Assembly: GCA_937919625.1 (NCBI GenBank)
Contig: CALFRK010000045.1
Location: forward strand, 1-64,000
DNA length: 64,000 nt
Reading direction: 5' to 3'
Origin: an uncultured Ilumatobacter sp.
GTDB taxonomy: Bacteria; Actinomycetota; Acidimicrobiia; Acidimicrobiales; Ilumatobacteraceae
Positions 1 through 7,782 of the stretch are shown piece after piece. The notes beneath the pieces were generated by a model. It was given only the letters and a program-made list of their open reading frames with translations, did no database searches and had not been told where the DNA came from. How positions within the stretch are numbered: the first letter of the stretch is position 1; every line of letters starts with the position of its first letter. Both the position numbers and the translations under genes were made by a program.

Positions 1-938
1 CCCTCGTTGGACGGAAACACGCCGTCGCTGACCAGCATCGTCGACGAGCGAGCGTGCTCGGCCAGGACGCGCATCGCGAAGCTGTCGCGATCGTCGTAGT
101 CGCCGACTCGGTACGACTTGCCGGTCACCGACTGCGCCATGTCGATCAGCGGCTGCATCAGGTCGGTTTCCCACACAGAGTCGACGCCCTGGCGCAACGC
201 CAGGATCCGCTCGAGCCCCGCACCGGTATCGATCGATGGCTTTGGCAGCGGGGTGCGCGTGCCGTCTGGCGCCTGGTTGTACTGCATGAAAACCAGGTTC
301 CAGAACTCCATGAAACGGTCGCCGGCGGGGTCGCCTAGCGGGCCACCATCCGGGCCGAAGTCGGGCCCCCGGTCGATGTGGATCTCGGAGCACGGGCCGC
401 ACGGACCCGTGTCGCCCATCTGCCAAAAGTTGTCTTTGTCGCCAAGCCGCTGGATGCGGTCGATGGGTACGCCGACCTGTTCGTGCCAAATCGCTTCGGC
501 CTCGTCATCGCTGTTGTGCACGGTGATCCACAGACGGTCACCATCAAATCCCCATCCGCCGCTCGAGACGTCGCTCGTGACGAGTTCCCAACTCCACGGA
601 ATGATCGCTTCCTTGAAGTAGTCACCGAAGCTGAAGTTGCCCATCATCTCGAAGAACACCAGATGGCGCTTGGTGCGCCCGACATCATCGAGATCGTTGT
701 GTTTTCCGCCGGCACGGGCGCACTTTTGCGAACTGACGGCGCGGGCGAACGGCGGCACCTCGTCGCCGACGAAGTAGGACTTGAATGGCAACATTCCGGC
801 GACCGTGAACATCACGGTCGGATCGTGAGGGATCAGGCTTGCCGACGGCACGACCGTGTGGTCCTTCGCTGCGAAAAAGTCGAGGAAGGACTGTCGAAGG
901 CCGTCGGCGTTGATCCCGCCCGAATTCCCATGCGTCAT
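1..938 (-). CDS. alaS: Alanyl-tRNA synthetase, N-terminal part (cut by window edge)
   Basis: Charges tRNA-Ala with alanine in the cytoplasm. About 312 residues are present, covering most of the class II aminoacylation domain. Visible family motifs are FTVAGMLPFK at residues 44-53, SQKCARAGGKHNDLDDVG, then EMMGNFSFGDYFKEA, and DGVFPSNEG at the window edge. The editing and C-terminal domains lie outside the window. The ATG at 938 is chosen because the conserved N-terminus (LRQSFLDFF) starts 13 residues later. A TAGGCT hexamer ends 9 bases upstream. It is divergent from the cysteine-rich gene at 1036. The identity is secure. Confidence 0.97.
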   Translation of the reverse strand, partial: MTHGNSGGINADGLRQSFLDFFAAKDHTVVPSASLIPHDPTVMFTVAGMLPFKSYFVGDEVPPFARAVSSQKCARAGGKHNDLDDVGRTKRHLVFFEMMGNFSFGDYFKEAIIPWSWELVTSDVSSGGWGFDGDRLWITVHNSDDEAEAIWHEQVGVPIDRIQRLGDKDNFWQMGDTGPCGPCSEIHIDRGPDFGPDGGPLGDPAGDRFMEFWNLVFMQYNQAPDGTRTPLPKPSIDTGAGLERILALRQGVDSVWETDLMQPLIDMAQSVTGKSYRVGDYDDRDSFAMRVLAEHARSSTMLVSDGVFPSNE

Positions 939-947
939 AGGCCGGCC

Positions 948-953
948 AGCCTA
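948..953 (-). promoter_or_regulatory. Putative -10 element of alaS
   Basis: TAGGCT on the minus strand, 9 bases before the alaS ATG. This would give a leaderless or near-leaderless mRNA. Position and consensus only. Confidence 0.35.
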
Positions 954-1021
954 CCGATGGGTATTGCTTCAAGCGATGCCGGTTCCGCCGCAAACACACC
1001 ATCGATCGTTCAGACGGCGGT

Positions 1022-1027
1022 TAGCCT
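1022..1027 (+). promoter_or_regulatory. Putative -10 element, leaderless start of gene at 1036
   Basis: TAGCCT followed by 8 bases and then GTG at 1036, with no Shine-Dalgarno between them. This spacing fits transcription starting at the start codon. Confidence 0.5.
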
Positions 1028-1035
1028 GCGGCGTC

Positions 1036-1773
1036 GTGACGGCAGCCGACCAGGTGCATGAGTGGGTCTCGTTCGAGGACCCCGACGAGCAGCGCACGTG
1101 GATCTTCGATGCGACTTATCTGCGATCGAACCACAAGTGCATCTACGGCGAGGGCTGCCAGGGAGTACTCGATGCGCCGGCAGCTGAAATGGCGCAGGGC
1201 TGCTGCAGCTACGGTGCCCACTTCGTCGACGACGACGACGTTCAAACGGTGGTGAAGGCATTCGTACGCGTCAAACCGGAGCACATGCAGTTCCACGCCA
1301 AGGCGGTCAAGGGCGGGTTCTTACGACCCGAACCGGGTGATGACGGCGAAACCGGCACAATGACGAGGCTCGTCGACGATGCCTGCATTTTTCTGAATCG
1401 CCCGGGATTCGAGGGCGGCGCTGGTTGTGCGCTCCATATCGCGGCCCTCGACGCCGAACAGCGCCCGCTCGACTGGAAGCCGAACGTGTGCTGGCAGGTG
1501 CCGATCCGGCTCGAGCACTCGACCGACGACAACGGGCACGTCACGTCTCGCCTACGAGAGTGGAAACGACGCGATTGGGGCGACGGTGGCGCCGACTTTC
1601 ATTGGTGGTGTACCGAGGCCCCAGAGGCATTCGCCGCCAATGACCCCGTATATGTGGGCTCACGCGACGAAATTGTGGAATTGGTCGGTAGGCAGATCTA
1701 CGACCTCATGGTGGTTCAACTGGAGCGCACCGACTGGGTGCCGCTTCCTCACCCGACGCTGCGAAAACGCTGA
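1036..1773 (+). CDS. Cysteine-cluster protein of unknown function
   Basis: 245 residues, function unknown. Cysteines cluster near the N-terminus (C35, C41 and the pair C56-C57 before SYGAHF), with further Cys in GAGCALH, PNVCWQV and HWWCTE. The pattern recalls the YkgJ/DUF3109 type of putative metal-chelating proteins, so Zn or Fe binding is inferred, not shown. There is no signal peptide or membrane segment, so it is likely cytoplasmic. A long upstream extension of the frame overlaps alaS antisense and is rejected. GTG 1036 is preferred because TAGCCT lies 8 bases upstream. It is divergent from alaS. Confidence 0.8.
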   Translation: MTAADQVHEWVSFEDPDEQRTWIFDATYLRSNHKCIYGEGCQGVLDAPAAEMAQGCCSYGAHFVDDDDVQTVVKAFVRVKPEHMQFHAKAVKGGFLRPEPGDDGETGTMTRLVDDACIFLNRPGFEGGAGCALHIAALDAEQRPLDWKPNVCWQVPIRLEHSTDDNGHVTSRLREWKRRDWGDGGADFHWWCTEAPEAFAANDPVYVGSRDEIVELVGRQIYDLMVVQLERTDWVPLPHPTLRKR

Positions 1774-1802
1774 ACCGCGGCCGTCGACGGAGTTTCGGGC
1801 GA

Positions 1803-2039
1803 CTATTTGGCGATCGCGTCGTCGTCGTCGGCGTCGTCTTCGAACGTGACGCCGTACTTTTCCGCCAACGCGGCGTATTCATCGTCGTCGTTCGCGTTGG
1901 TACGCGCACGATCTCCAAACCCCAGATCAAACGCTCCGGGACCCGATTGTTTTAACTTTCGCGCTTCTTCGAAGCGGCGATGACGACCCTTCTTCACGAC
2001 AGGGCTCCCACAGACTAGACAGTTGATATTGAAGTGCAA
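1803..2039 (-). CDS. Small acidic protein with CxxC motif, hypothetical
   Basis: 78 residues if read from the TTG at 2039; the open frame continues to an ATG at 2108. It begins with a LVCGSPVVKKGRHRRF segment and ends in a strongly acidic tail containing repeated Asp runs (EDDADDDD). The basic first half followed by an acidic second half suggests a nucleic-acid or protein-binding accessory protein, but I do not recognise the family. The start is uncertain: the extension 2040-2108 runs through a strong hairpin (2064-2093), which makes the shorter form more likely. It is divergent from the ParA gene. Confidence 0.55.
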   Translation of the reverse strand: MHFNINCLVCGSPVVKKGRHRRFEEARKLKQSGPGAFDLGFGDRARTNANDDDEYAALAEKYGVTFEDDADDDDAIAK

Positions 2040-2063
2040 GTCTACCCGCTCACACTTGCGACG

Positions 2064-2093
2064 CGGCGGTTCTTGGCGGAGCGAGAACCGCCG
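2064..2093. repeat. Perfect 10-bp inverted repeat (hairpin)
   Basis: CGGCGGTTCT at 2064-2073 and AGAACCGCCG at 2084-2093 are exact reverse complements with a 10-base loop. The loop edge and right arm (GCGAGAACCG, 2081-2090) recur directly at 2095-2104. It lies between two divergent genes. It could be an operator, an mRNA leader hairpin or a dispersed repeat. No T-run follows, so a simple terminator is unlikely. Confidence 0.7.
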
Positions 2094-2163
2094 AGCGAGA
2101 ACCGTCACAAATTCGGTGCGCTGTCAGATCCGAACTGCAACGAGATGAGGCCAGCGTGGCACG

Positions 2164-2943
2164 ATGGTCTCGATGCAGCGCACACTGGCAGTTCTGAACC
2201 AGAAGGGCGGAGTTGGCAAGACCACGGTCACGCTGGGGCTGGCCTCCGCCGCCGCCGCCGCCGGACGCCGCGTGCTGGTCGTGGATCTCGATCCACAGGC
2301 ATCGAGCACCTGGGTGCTCGGTCTCGACCCTGCGGCACTCGACGCATCGGTCGCCGACGTGCTGACCACCAAAAATGCCCAGCTTGGAGGCATCATCCAG
2401 CGATCTGTGTGGTCCGACCGAATCGATGTGTTACCGAGCACCTCCACCCTGCAAGAACTCGAATCCGGGTCTTCAAAACGACTCAAACGAGCTCTGGCGA
2501 TGCTCGAAACCGACTACGAGGCGATTCTGATCGATTGCCCACCATCGCTCGGCAATCTGACGCGAAGCGCACTCAGCGCGTCGCGGCACGCCCTGATCGT
2601 GGTCGAACCATCAGCGCTGGGCCTGCGCGGGATCGGTGGGGTCGCCGATTTGATCGATGAGGTGTGGGATGCCACGAATCCAGATCTCGAGCTGGCCGGC
2701 GTCGTACTGAACCGTGTGCCTGCGGTGTCTCGCGAGGCAGAGCGCCGCTCCGATGAGCTAGCCCAGATCGTTGGCCGGTCGGCGATCTGGTCGCCACCCA
2801 TACCTCAGCGAGTGGTCTTCAACCAGGCGGTCGGCGAGCGACGCAGTATTCACTCATTCGGTAGTCGAGCCGCCGAGCCGATCGCCGTGTTCGACTCGTT
2901 GTGGCGACGCGTCCGAGGAACGATCCGCTCCGCACAAAGCTGA
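2164..2943 (+). CDS. ParA/Soj-family ATPase (orphan)
   Basis: 259 residues. A deviant Walker A motif (NQKGGVGKTT) sits near residue 12, followed by VVDLDPQASST and the Walker B-like segment LIDCPPSLG. These are hallmarks of ParA/MinD ATPases that position DNA or protein cargo by dynamic binding to the nucleoid. It lacks the N-terminal helix-turn-helix of plasmid-type ParA. No parB or parS-like partner is adjacent, so the cargo is unknown. ATG 2164 and ATG 2173 are both possible starts. It is convergent with rnd, with a 6-base gap. Confidence 0.9.
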   Translation: MVSMQRTLAVLNQKGGVGKTTVTLGLASAAAAAGRRVLVVDLDPQASSTWVLGLDPAALDASVADVLTTKNAQLGGIIQRSVWSDRIDVLPSTSTLQELESGSSKRLKRALAMLETDYEAILIDCPPSLGNLTRSALSASRHALIVVEPSALGLRGIGGVADLIDEVWDATNPDLELAGVVLNRVPAVSREAERRSDELAQIVGRSAIWSPPIPQRVVFNQAVGERRSIHSFGSRAAEPIAVFDSLWRRVRGTIRSAQS

Positions 2944-2949
2944 CCAGAG

Positions 2950-4113
2950 TCAGTCGGCGGGCAACTCGACGAGGCGCAGGCCCGCGCCCCGGTCAAATGT
3001 CAGCGCGGCGGTGCCTCCCAGCAGATGGTTGACACCCTCACCTAGCAACTCGGAACGCCAGCCGTTGGCCAACCTCGCCTCCGGATCGCCGGACAGCAGC
3101 GCCACGAGGTCGGACCTGGTGGCCAGTATCGATGTATCGATCTTCTCGGTCTTGGCGACCTGGCTGACCCATGCTGAAATCAAGGCGACGGCCGGGCGCA
3201 GCTCGCGCGCCAGATCGTCGCTGGTGGCACCGAGCACAGGAGGTTCGGCCTGCTGGCCTTTGGCGACCGCAGCCAGTATATGGGCGGCGACTTTGCCGCG
3301 ACTGAACCGCTCGTCTACGCCGCGCGCCTGTGATAGCTCCTTTTCGTTGCTCGGTTGGCGCTGCGAAATACCCAACACCGCAAGGTCGGGCAAGACCTGC
3401 CGGACAGGGATATTTCGTTCCATCGCCGTGCGTTCGCGCCAGGCCGTGAGCGCCTGCGCAACCGCACGAGGTCGTGGCCGCAATCCGCGAACATCCTTCA
3501 AACGTTTCCACGATTCGTTGGGGTTGAGCCCACTCGTCGGCTTTTCACGTAGTTCGCGGCAGGCCTGTTCCGCCCAACTGACGCGGCCCAGCTCATCGAG
3601 CTTGGCGATCAAGCGGTCCTGAACCTGCAACAAATAGGCGACATCGGCGGCGGCGTAGTCACGTTGTGCGTCGGTGAGCGGACGCCGCAGCCAGTCGGTA
3701 AGACGATCACCTTTGGGCGGGCTGACACCCACCTCGGCACTCAGGAGGGCGACGAGTGACGGTGTGCCATACCCAACGAACCCGCCGGCAATCTGGGTGT
3801 CGAAGAACTCTTTAGGTACCGCGCCGACAGCGTGGGTCAGCACGTCGAGATCTTGTTGAGCGGCGTGAAATACGGCTTGGACGTCGCTTTCGAACAAGCG
3901 CCGTAGGGCCGTGATGTCGACAGCGAGTGGGTCTACCAAGACGAACTGCCCGTCGCCCCACCCGAGCTGCACCAGGGCGAGCGTTGGAAAGTATGTGCGC
4001 TCACGGTGGAACTCAGTGTCGATCGCGTAACGCTGCTCGGTCAGTAACTCGTCGATGATCAGCTCGAGTTGATCCTGTTGATCGACCCAGCGATGGGGAT
4101 GCGTGAGACTCAC
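2950..4113 (-). CDS. rnd: Ribonuclease D (DEDDy 3'-5' exonuclease, HRDC domain)
   Basis: 387 residues. The exonuclease domain shows all three DEDDy motifs: DTEFHRERTY (Exo I) near residue 32, FHAAQQDLDVL (Exo II) and YAAADVAYLL (Exo III with the catalytic Tyr). An HRDC domain follows around residues 205-280. The family trims the 3' ends of tRNA and other structured RNAs. GTG 4113 overlaps the stop of the rhodanese gene as GTGA, so the two are translationally coupled. An upstream in-frame ATG at 4152 would lie inside the rhodanese gene and is rejected. Confidence 0.93.
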   Translation of the reverse strand: MSLTHPHRWVDQQDQLELIIDELLTEQRYAIDTEFHRERTYFPTLALVQLGWGDGQFVLVDPLAVDITALRRLFESDVQAVFHAAQQDLDVLTHAVGAVPKEFFDTQIAGGFVGYGTPSLVALLSAEVGVSPPKGDRLTDWLRRPLTDAQRDYAAADVAYLLQVQDRLIAKLDELGRVSWAEQACRELREKPTSGLNPNESWKRLKDVRGLRPRPRAVAQALTAWRERTAMERNIPVRQVLPDLAVLGISQRQPSNEKELSQARGVDERFSRGKVAAHILAAVAKGQQAEPPVLGATSDDLARELRPAVALISAWVSQVAKTEKIDTSILATRSDLVALLSGDPEARLANGWRSELLGEGVNHLLGGTAALTFDRGAGLRLVELPAD

Positions 4114-4427
4114 GCCGGACCGGAGACATAGTCGCGAGCGGAGCTGATCCACGCCATCAATCCACCCGACACATTGACAACGTCGACGCCCTGCTCGGCC
4201 AGGAATTTGCAGGCCTGCATGCTGCGCCCGCCCGACCGGCAGATCAAATAGGTCGGACCATCGCTTCGAAACTCGTCGATTCGCTGGGGCACAGATCCGA
4301 GCGGAATCAGCTCTGACCCGTCGAGCCGAGCCTGCTCGAATTCGGCAGACTCGCGCACATCGATGACTCGTACACCCTTTGCCAGGAGTTCGGCCAGCTG
4401 GTCGACGGTGATTTCTTCAATTGCCAT
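4110..4427 (-). CDS. Rhodanese-like single-domain sulfurtransferase
   Basis: 105 residues forming one rhodanese domain. DVRESAEFEQARLDGS lies near residue 24, and the active-site loop LICRSGGRSMQAC carries the catalytic Cys. Such proteins transfer persulfide sulfur in the cytoplasm; the acceptor here is unknown. Nearby mobA (molybdenum cofactor) is a possible metabolic link but only by position. The stop overlaps the rnd start (GTGA). A TATCGT hexamer lies 9 bases upstream of the ATG, just after the mobA stop, suggesting its own promoter. Confidence 0.92.
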   Translation of the reverse strand: MAIEEITVDQLAELLAKGVRVIDVRESAEFEQARLDGSELIPLGSVPQRIDEFRSDGPTYLICRSGGRSMQACKFLAEQGVDVVNVSGGLMAWISSARDYVSGPA

Positions 4428-4448
4428 ACCAACACCACGATACCGGCG

Positions 4449-5006
4449 TCAGACCAGGTCCTCGGGACGGTTTATGTTGCGGACGGCCGCCGGATCGACG
4501 GGGACCTCGCTGGCGGCCAAACGCTCGAGCGCAACCCGGTAGCTGGTCACGCCGTCAGCGACCAAAGCGGCCAGGGGAACCAGAGCCGCTCTGCTCCAAT
4601 ACGACAGCAGATGTACGCGGCCATCTGCAGTCGCCACCGACACGAGTGACGACGGATCCGCGGCCCCTGCCTTGGCAACAGCCCGCACCGCCGCTGCATC
4701 AAGGTCGACCAAATCGCAGGCGGCGACCACGATCGGGCCGTCGTGGTGTTCGAGAGCCGTCAAAATCGCCACAACCGGACCCGATCCGGGGATCGAGTCG
4801 AGTAGCACCTCGAGCCCAAACGAGGTCGCCAGATCAGGATTGCCGCCCTGGCATACCACGCGGCTACAGCCGGCTTGCGACATCGCCTCGGCAACCCGAA
4901 CGACCATCGATCGTCCGTCTACGCCCACGAATGCCTTGTCGGTGCCCATCCGTCTGCTGGCGCCGCCGGCGAGAATTACGCCGATCGGGGTGCCGTGCTG
5001 GCTCAC
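4449..5006 (-). CDS. mobA: Molybdenum cofactor guanylyltransferase
   Basis: 185 residues. The nucleotidyltransferase signature LAGGASRRMGTDKA at the N-terminus binds GTP, followed by the segment DSIPGSGPV and the metal-binding ACDLVDLD motif. MobA joins GMP to molybdopterin to make the bis-MGD or MGD cofactor of molybdoenzymes. GTG 5006 overlaps the stop of the DUF3151 gene as GTGA, so the longer upstream frame is rejected. No molybdoenzyme is encoded in this window. Confidence 0.9.
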   Translation of the reverse strand: MSQHGTPIGVILAGGASRRMGTDKAFVGVDGRSMVVRVAEAMSQAGCSRVVCQGGNPDLATSFGLEVLLDSIPGSGPVVAILTALEHHDGPIVVAACDLVDLDAAAVRAVAKAGAADPSSLVSVATADGRVHLLSYWSRAALVPLAALVADGVTSYRVALERLAASEVPVDPAAVRNINRPEDLV

Positions 5007-5455
5007 AACTTGGGAACGGCGCCGATCACGTCGGCCGGCACACCATTCGGATCGAGCTGCAACAGGAACTGGGCGCAACGTTCGGACTCGTCGTCCTCGC
5101 CGATCGCATTGGCCATGAGATGGAGACCGAGCAGGTTGCGAAGAAAGCCGTGGTTGCCCGGCGCTGACCAGCGCACATAGCCCGATCCCCGCCACCCGTT
5201 GGCGCGCAGCGCATCGAGACCACGGTGATAGCCGACACGATAGGCGGCATAGCGACTCATCACGTCGCCACAGTGATCGCCGAACTCGGCCCATGCTTCG
5301 AGTGACCTGGGGTTTGTGGCGACGATCGCGGCGATCGCCAATTTTGGTTCCGCCGAGTCGATCGCCTGGGCGAGAGCGTGGCGTTCGATCGCGTCGGTGT
5401 CGGGCAGAACGGTTGACGGAAGGCCACTTGACATCTGAATCGGGTGATCGGACAT
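5003..5455 (-). CDS. DUF3151 family protein
   Basis: 150 residues. It matches the actinobacterial DUF3151 pattern: SLEAWAEFGDH, then YRVGYHRGLDALRANGW and the NHGFLRNLLGLHLMANAIGE segment with the ESERCAQF tail. The helical, tetratricopeptide-like layout suggests a binding role, but the function is unknown. ATG 5455 is chosen because TAGGGT sits 7 bases upstream on this strand. It is translationally coupled to mobA by GTGA overlap. Its promoter hexamer overlaps that of the divergent leader ORF at 5474. Confidence 0.88.
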   Translation of the reverse strand: MSDHPIQMSSGLPSTVLPDTDAIERHALAQAIDSAEPKLAIAAIVATNPRSLEAWAEFGDHCGDVMSRYAAYRVGYHRGLDALRANGWRGSGYVRWSAPGNHGFLRNLLGLHLMANAIGEDDESERCAQFLLQLDPNGVPADVIGAVPKL

Positions 5456-5461
5456 GACCCG

Positions 5462-5468
5462 TACCCTA
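5462..5468. promoter_or_regulatory. Overlapping divergent -10 elements
   Basis: TACCCT at 5462-5467 on the plus strand ends 6 bases before ATG 5474. TAGGGT on the minus strand (5468-5463) ends 7 bases before ATG 5455. The two hexamers share five base pairs, so one melted region could serve both directions. Confidence 0.55.
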
Positions 5469-5473
5469 GGAGC

Positions 5474-5539
5474 ATGCAACGCACAGATCGACCACCGGAC
5501 GGGCAGGGATCAACCCGAACTGGCCGATCGACAACCTAA
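5474..5539 (+). CDS. Putative 21-residue leader peptide ORF
   Basis: ATG 5474 to TAA 5539, 21 codons. It would be the first ORF of a leaderless transcript from TACCCT (5462-5467). The stop is followed after one base by the GTG of the membrane-protein gene at 5541. The peptide is polar and rich in Thr, Arg and Gly. The role could be translational coupling or regulation, but it may simply be a spurious ORF. There is no homology I can name. Confidence 0.3.
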   Translation: MQRTDRPPDGQGSTRTGRSTT

Positions 5540-5540
5540 G

Positions 5541-5825
5541 GTGAGTTTTGTGCTCGCGCTCTCACTCGGACAAGCCAAGACAATTGCAGTGCTGATCGTC
5601 ATCGTTCTGGTGGCGTTGGCGATCGGCTCGGCGTGGCTGATGAAAACCATCGCTCAGAAGGTTGCACTGATCGTGATCCTCGGTTTGCTGGCGCTACTCG
5701 TGTGGAGCCAGCGTGCCTCGTTGGACGAGTGCTCCGACAAGGTTCGCGAAGGAGGCGTTCAGGTCGACACGACCTGTTCGTTCTTCGGGCGCGATATCAA
5801 CATCTCTACGAAACGTTCCTCGTGA
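5541..5825 (+). CDS. Small membrane protein, hypothetical
   Basis: 94 residues. Two hydrophobic segments (about residues 12-32 and 36-54) are followed by a short polar tail with two cysteines (DECSDK and TTCSFF) that could form a disulfide outside the membrane. The function is unknown. GTG 5541 or GTG 5550 are possible starts. The stop overlaps the MFS gene start as GTGA, so the two are probably co-translated. Confidence 0.7.
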   Translation: MSFVLALSLGQAKTIAVLIVIVLVALAIGSAWLMKTIAQKVALIVILGLLALLVWSQRASLDECSDKVREGGVQVDTTCSFFGRDINISTKRSS

Positions 5826-6979
5826 CAGCGCGCCCGTCAGCGGGCACCCGATCACACTCCGCACAACTCACGGTCCTCACTTCGGCCAAGATCGTCTCCA
5901 ACACGGCGATGCGATGGGTTGCGGCCTTCCTCCCTACCCTCGAACGTGCCTTCTCCAGCACGACTGGCACGCTGACGGGGATCATGGGCCTCAGCGAGCT
6001 CGGTGGGCTGACGACGCTCACCACGGGACGGGCGCTTGACCGCGGACATGAACGCCGGCTGTTCGCGGTCGGGTTGACGGCAGTCAGTGCATCCTCGCTG
6101 ATCGCCTTGTACGGAACTCTCACCACATTTGCGATCTCGTTCGCCGTGCTGGTGATCGGCGTCAGCAATCTCACCGTCGCCGGGCATGCCTGGATCGGTC
6201 ACCGCGTGCCGTTCGCCGCCAGGGGCCGGGCGATCGGCCTGTTCGAAACATCTTGGGCGATCGCCTTGTTGATCGGCGCCCCTCTGATGGCGCTGCTGAT
6301 CCGCTGGTTCGGCTGGCGCGGCCCGTACACAGCCCTGGCGATCGGCGCCGCCATCGCAGCGGTCGTCGTGACGACGCTTGTCTCACCTGGTGTTGAGGGC
6401 CACGACGGAGCGACCACAGGTGCGAGACGATTGCCTCGTTCCGCTTGGCCACCAATGCTGACGGCGGCGTTCACCGCCGCCGCCGGACTCGGCATGTTCG
6501 TTGTTTCCGGCGCTTGGCTCGATGATGCTCACGGCATCTCGACCGTTGGCCTTGGAGTCATCGCCGGCGGATACGGCCTGGTCGAACTCGGAGCGTCGAC
6601 GTCGGTCGCCACCTTCGGCGATCGGATCGGCAGCCGCCGCTCGGTGCTGTTCGGCCTAGCGCTGCTTGGGGTCGGTATCGCAACTCTGCTGCTCTCGCAA
6701 GAATCTCGCGGACTGGCCGTGACGGGGCTGCTCGTGTATCTCGCTGGATTCGAGTTTGCCTTCGTCTCCGCTTTGACGATGGTGACCGAGGCGGCCCCGT
6801 TGGCACGCGGCCGGGCGATCGGCGTCAGCAATGCGGTCGGCACCGTTGCACGGGCAAGCGCCGTGATTGCCTCCGGACAGCTTTACGAGGCATTCGGGAT
6901 GACCGGCTCGCTGGCCCTGACAGGAAGCGCGGCAGTCATCGCGGCGGCGCTGACCATCCGGAGCACCACCGTTTCTTGA
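5822..6979 (+). CDS. MFS transporter
   Basis: 385 residues with about twelve hydrophobic segments in two halves. Loop motifs typical of the major facilitator superfamily are GRALDRGHERRLF after the second helix and GDRIGSRRSVLFG in the second half. The substrate is unknown; the general sequence type fits drug or metabolite export. GTG 5822 is chosen because it overlaps the preceding stop as GTGA, although an in-frame extension upstream exists. It is convergent with the alpha/beta hydrolase at 6991. Confidence 0.85.
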   Translation: MTARPSAGTRSHSAQLTVLTSAKIVSNTAMRWVAAFLPTLERAFSSTTGTLTGIMGLSELGGLTTLTTGRALDRGHERRLFAVGLTAVSASSLIALYGTLTTFAISFAVLVIGVSNLTVAGHAWIGHRVPFAARGRAIGLFETSWAIALLIGAPLMALLIRWFGWRGPYTALAIGAAIAAVVVTTLVSPGVEGHDGATTGARRLPRSAWPPMLTAAFTAAAGLGMFVVSGAWLDDAHGISTVGLGVIAGGYGLVELGASTSVATFGDRIGSRRSVLFGLALLGVGIATLLLSQESRGLAVTGLLVYLAGFEFAFVSALTMVTEAAPLARGRAIGVSNAVGTVARASAVIASGQLYEAFGMTGSLALTGSAAVIAAALTIRSTTVS

Positions 6980-6990
6980 CAGATTTCTCG

Positions 6991-7782
6991 TCAACGCCCC
7001 AAACCGTCGACGAACTCGATCACGATCGAAGCAAGGTCGTCAGGATGCGTGTTCGGTCCAAAATGGTGAGCATCCGGCACTGTCGCGAAGCTGGCGTTCG
7101 GCAGCATCTCCGCCAACATCTCGGTGCCGACCCTGTGATGCTCCTTGCCGTGTTCGCCATGCAGCGCCAGCACCGGAACCGTGATCCTCTCCGCTGCCCA
7201 CGGGGCGTGCTGACGTAGATCCGTGAGTTCGCCGATCATCGCTGGGCCTTCGGCGCGACGATCGGCACGACTGCTCGGTGGCAACCGGTCCCATCGATCG
7301 TCACCGATCAGGCGTCTCATGAAGCGTTCGGCAGCCTCCTCTGGATCATCGCGCCACGCCATCGCGCTGCCACCCGCCCCACCGCCGGGCCACCACGGCA
7401 TCCACGACAGAGGAGACTCGAATGTGATCACACCCGCCACAAGGTTTGGGTACCGGTCGGCAGTCGCCAGAGCGACATTGCCACCGTAGCTGTGACCGAC
7501 GATGACCACACGACGTCGCGCAGCATCGGTCCTGAGTACGATCTGGACAAGGTCTTCGACCTGATGTTCCATGTTGAATGGGCCAGCGTGCGGCCGCGAG
7601 CGGCCGTAGCCGCGACGATCAAAACGGGTCACACAGAATCGGTGATCGAGACGCCGACTGAGCTTCAACAGTCCCGCTGAACGGTCGAGCGAGCCGTGCA
7701 CCAGCACTACATGGGATGCGTCCGATACACCCGTCGTCACGGTCCAGATCGCAGCCGATTGATCGGCAGGGCTGGCGCTCAT
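6991..7782 (-). CDS. Alpha/beta hydrolase
   Basis: 263 residues. Features are VVLVHGSLDRSAG (oxyanion region), the nucleophile elbow VGHSYGGNVAL with Ser, LALHGEHG near the acid residue, and DAHHFG with the catalytic His. The substrate is unknown. ATG 7782 overlaps the pyruvate kinase stop as ATGA, so it is the second gene of a pyk operon. Members of this fold are esterases, lipases or haloperoxidase-like enzymes; the sequence does not decide among them. Confidence 0.88.
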   Translation of the reverse strand: MSASPADQSAAIWTVTTGVSDASHVVLVHGSLDRSAGLLKLSRRLDHRFCVTRFDRRGYGRSRPHAGPFNMEHQVEDLVQIVLRTDAARRRVVIVGHSYGGNVALATADRYPNLVAGVITFESPLSWMPWWPGGGAGGSAMAWRDDPEEAAERFMRRLIGDDRWDRLPPSSRADRRAEGPAMIGELTDLRQHAPWAAERITVPVLALHGEHGKEHHRVGTEMLAEMLPNASFATVPDAHHFGPNTHPDDLASIVIEFVDGLGR

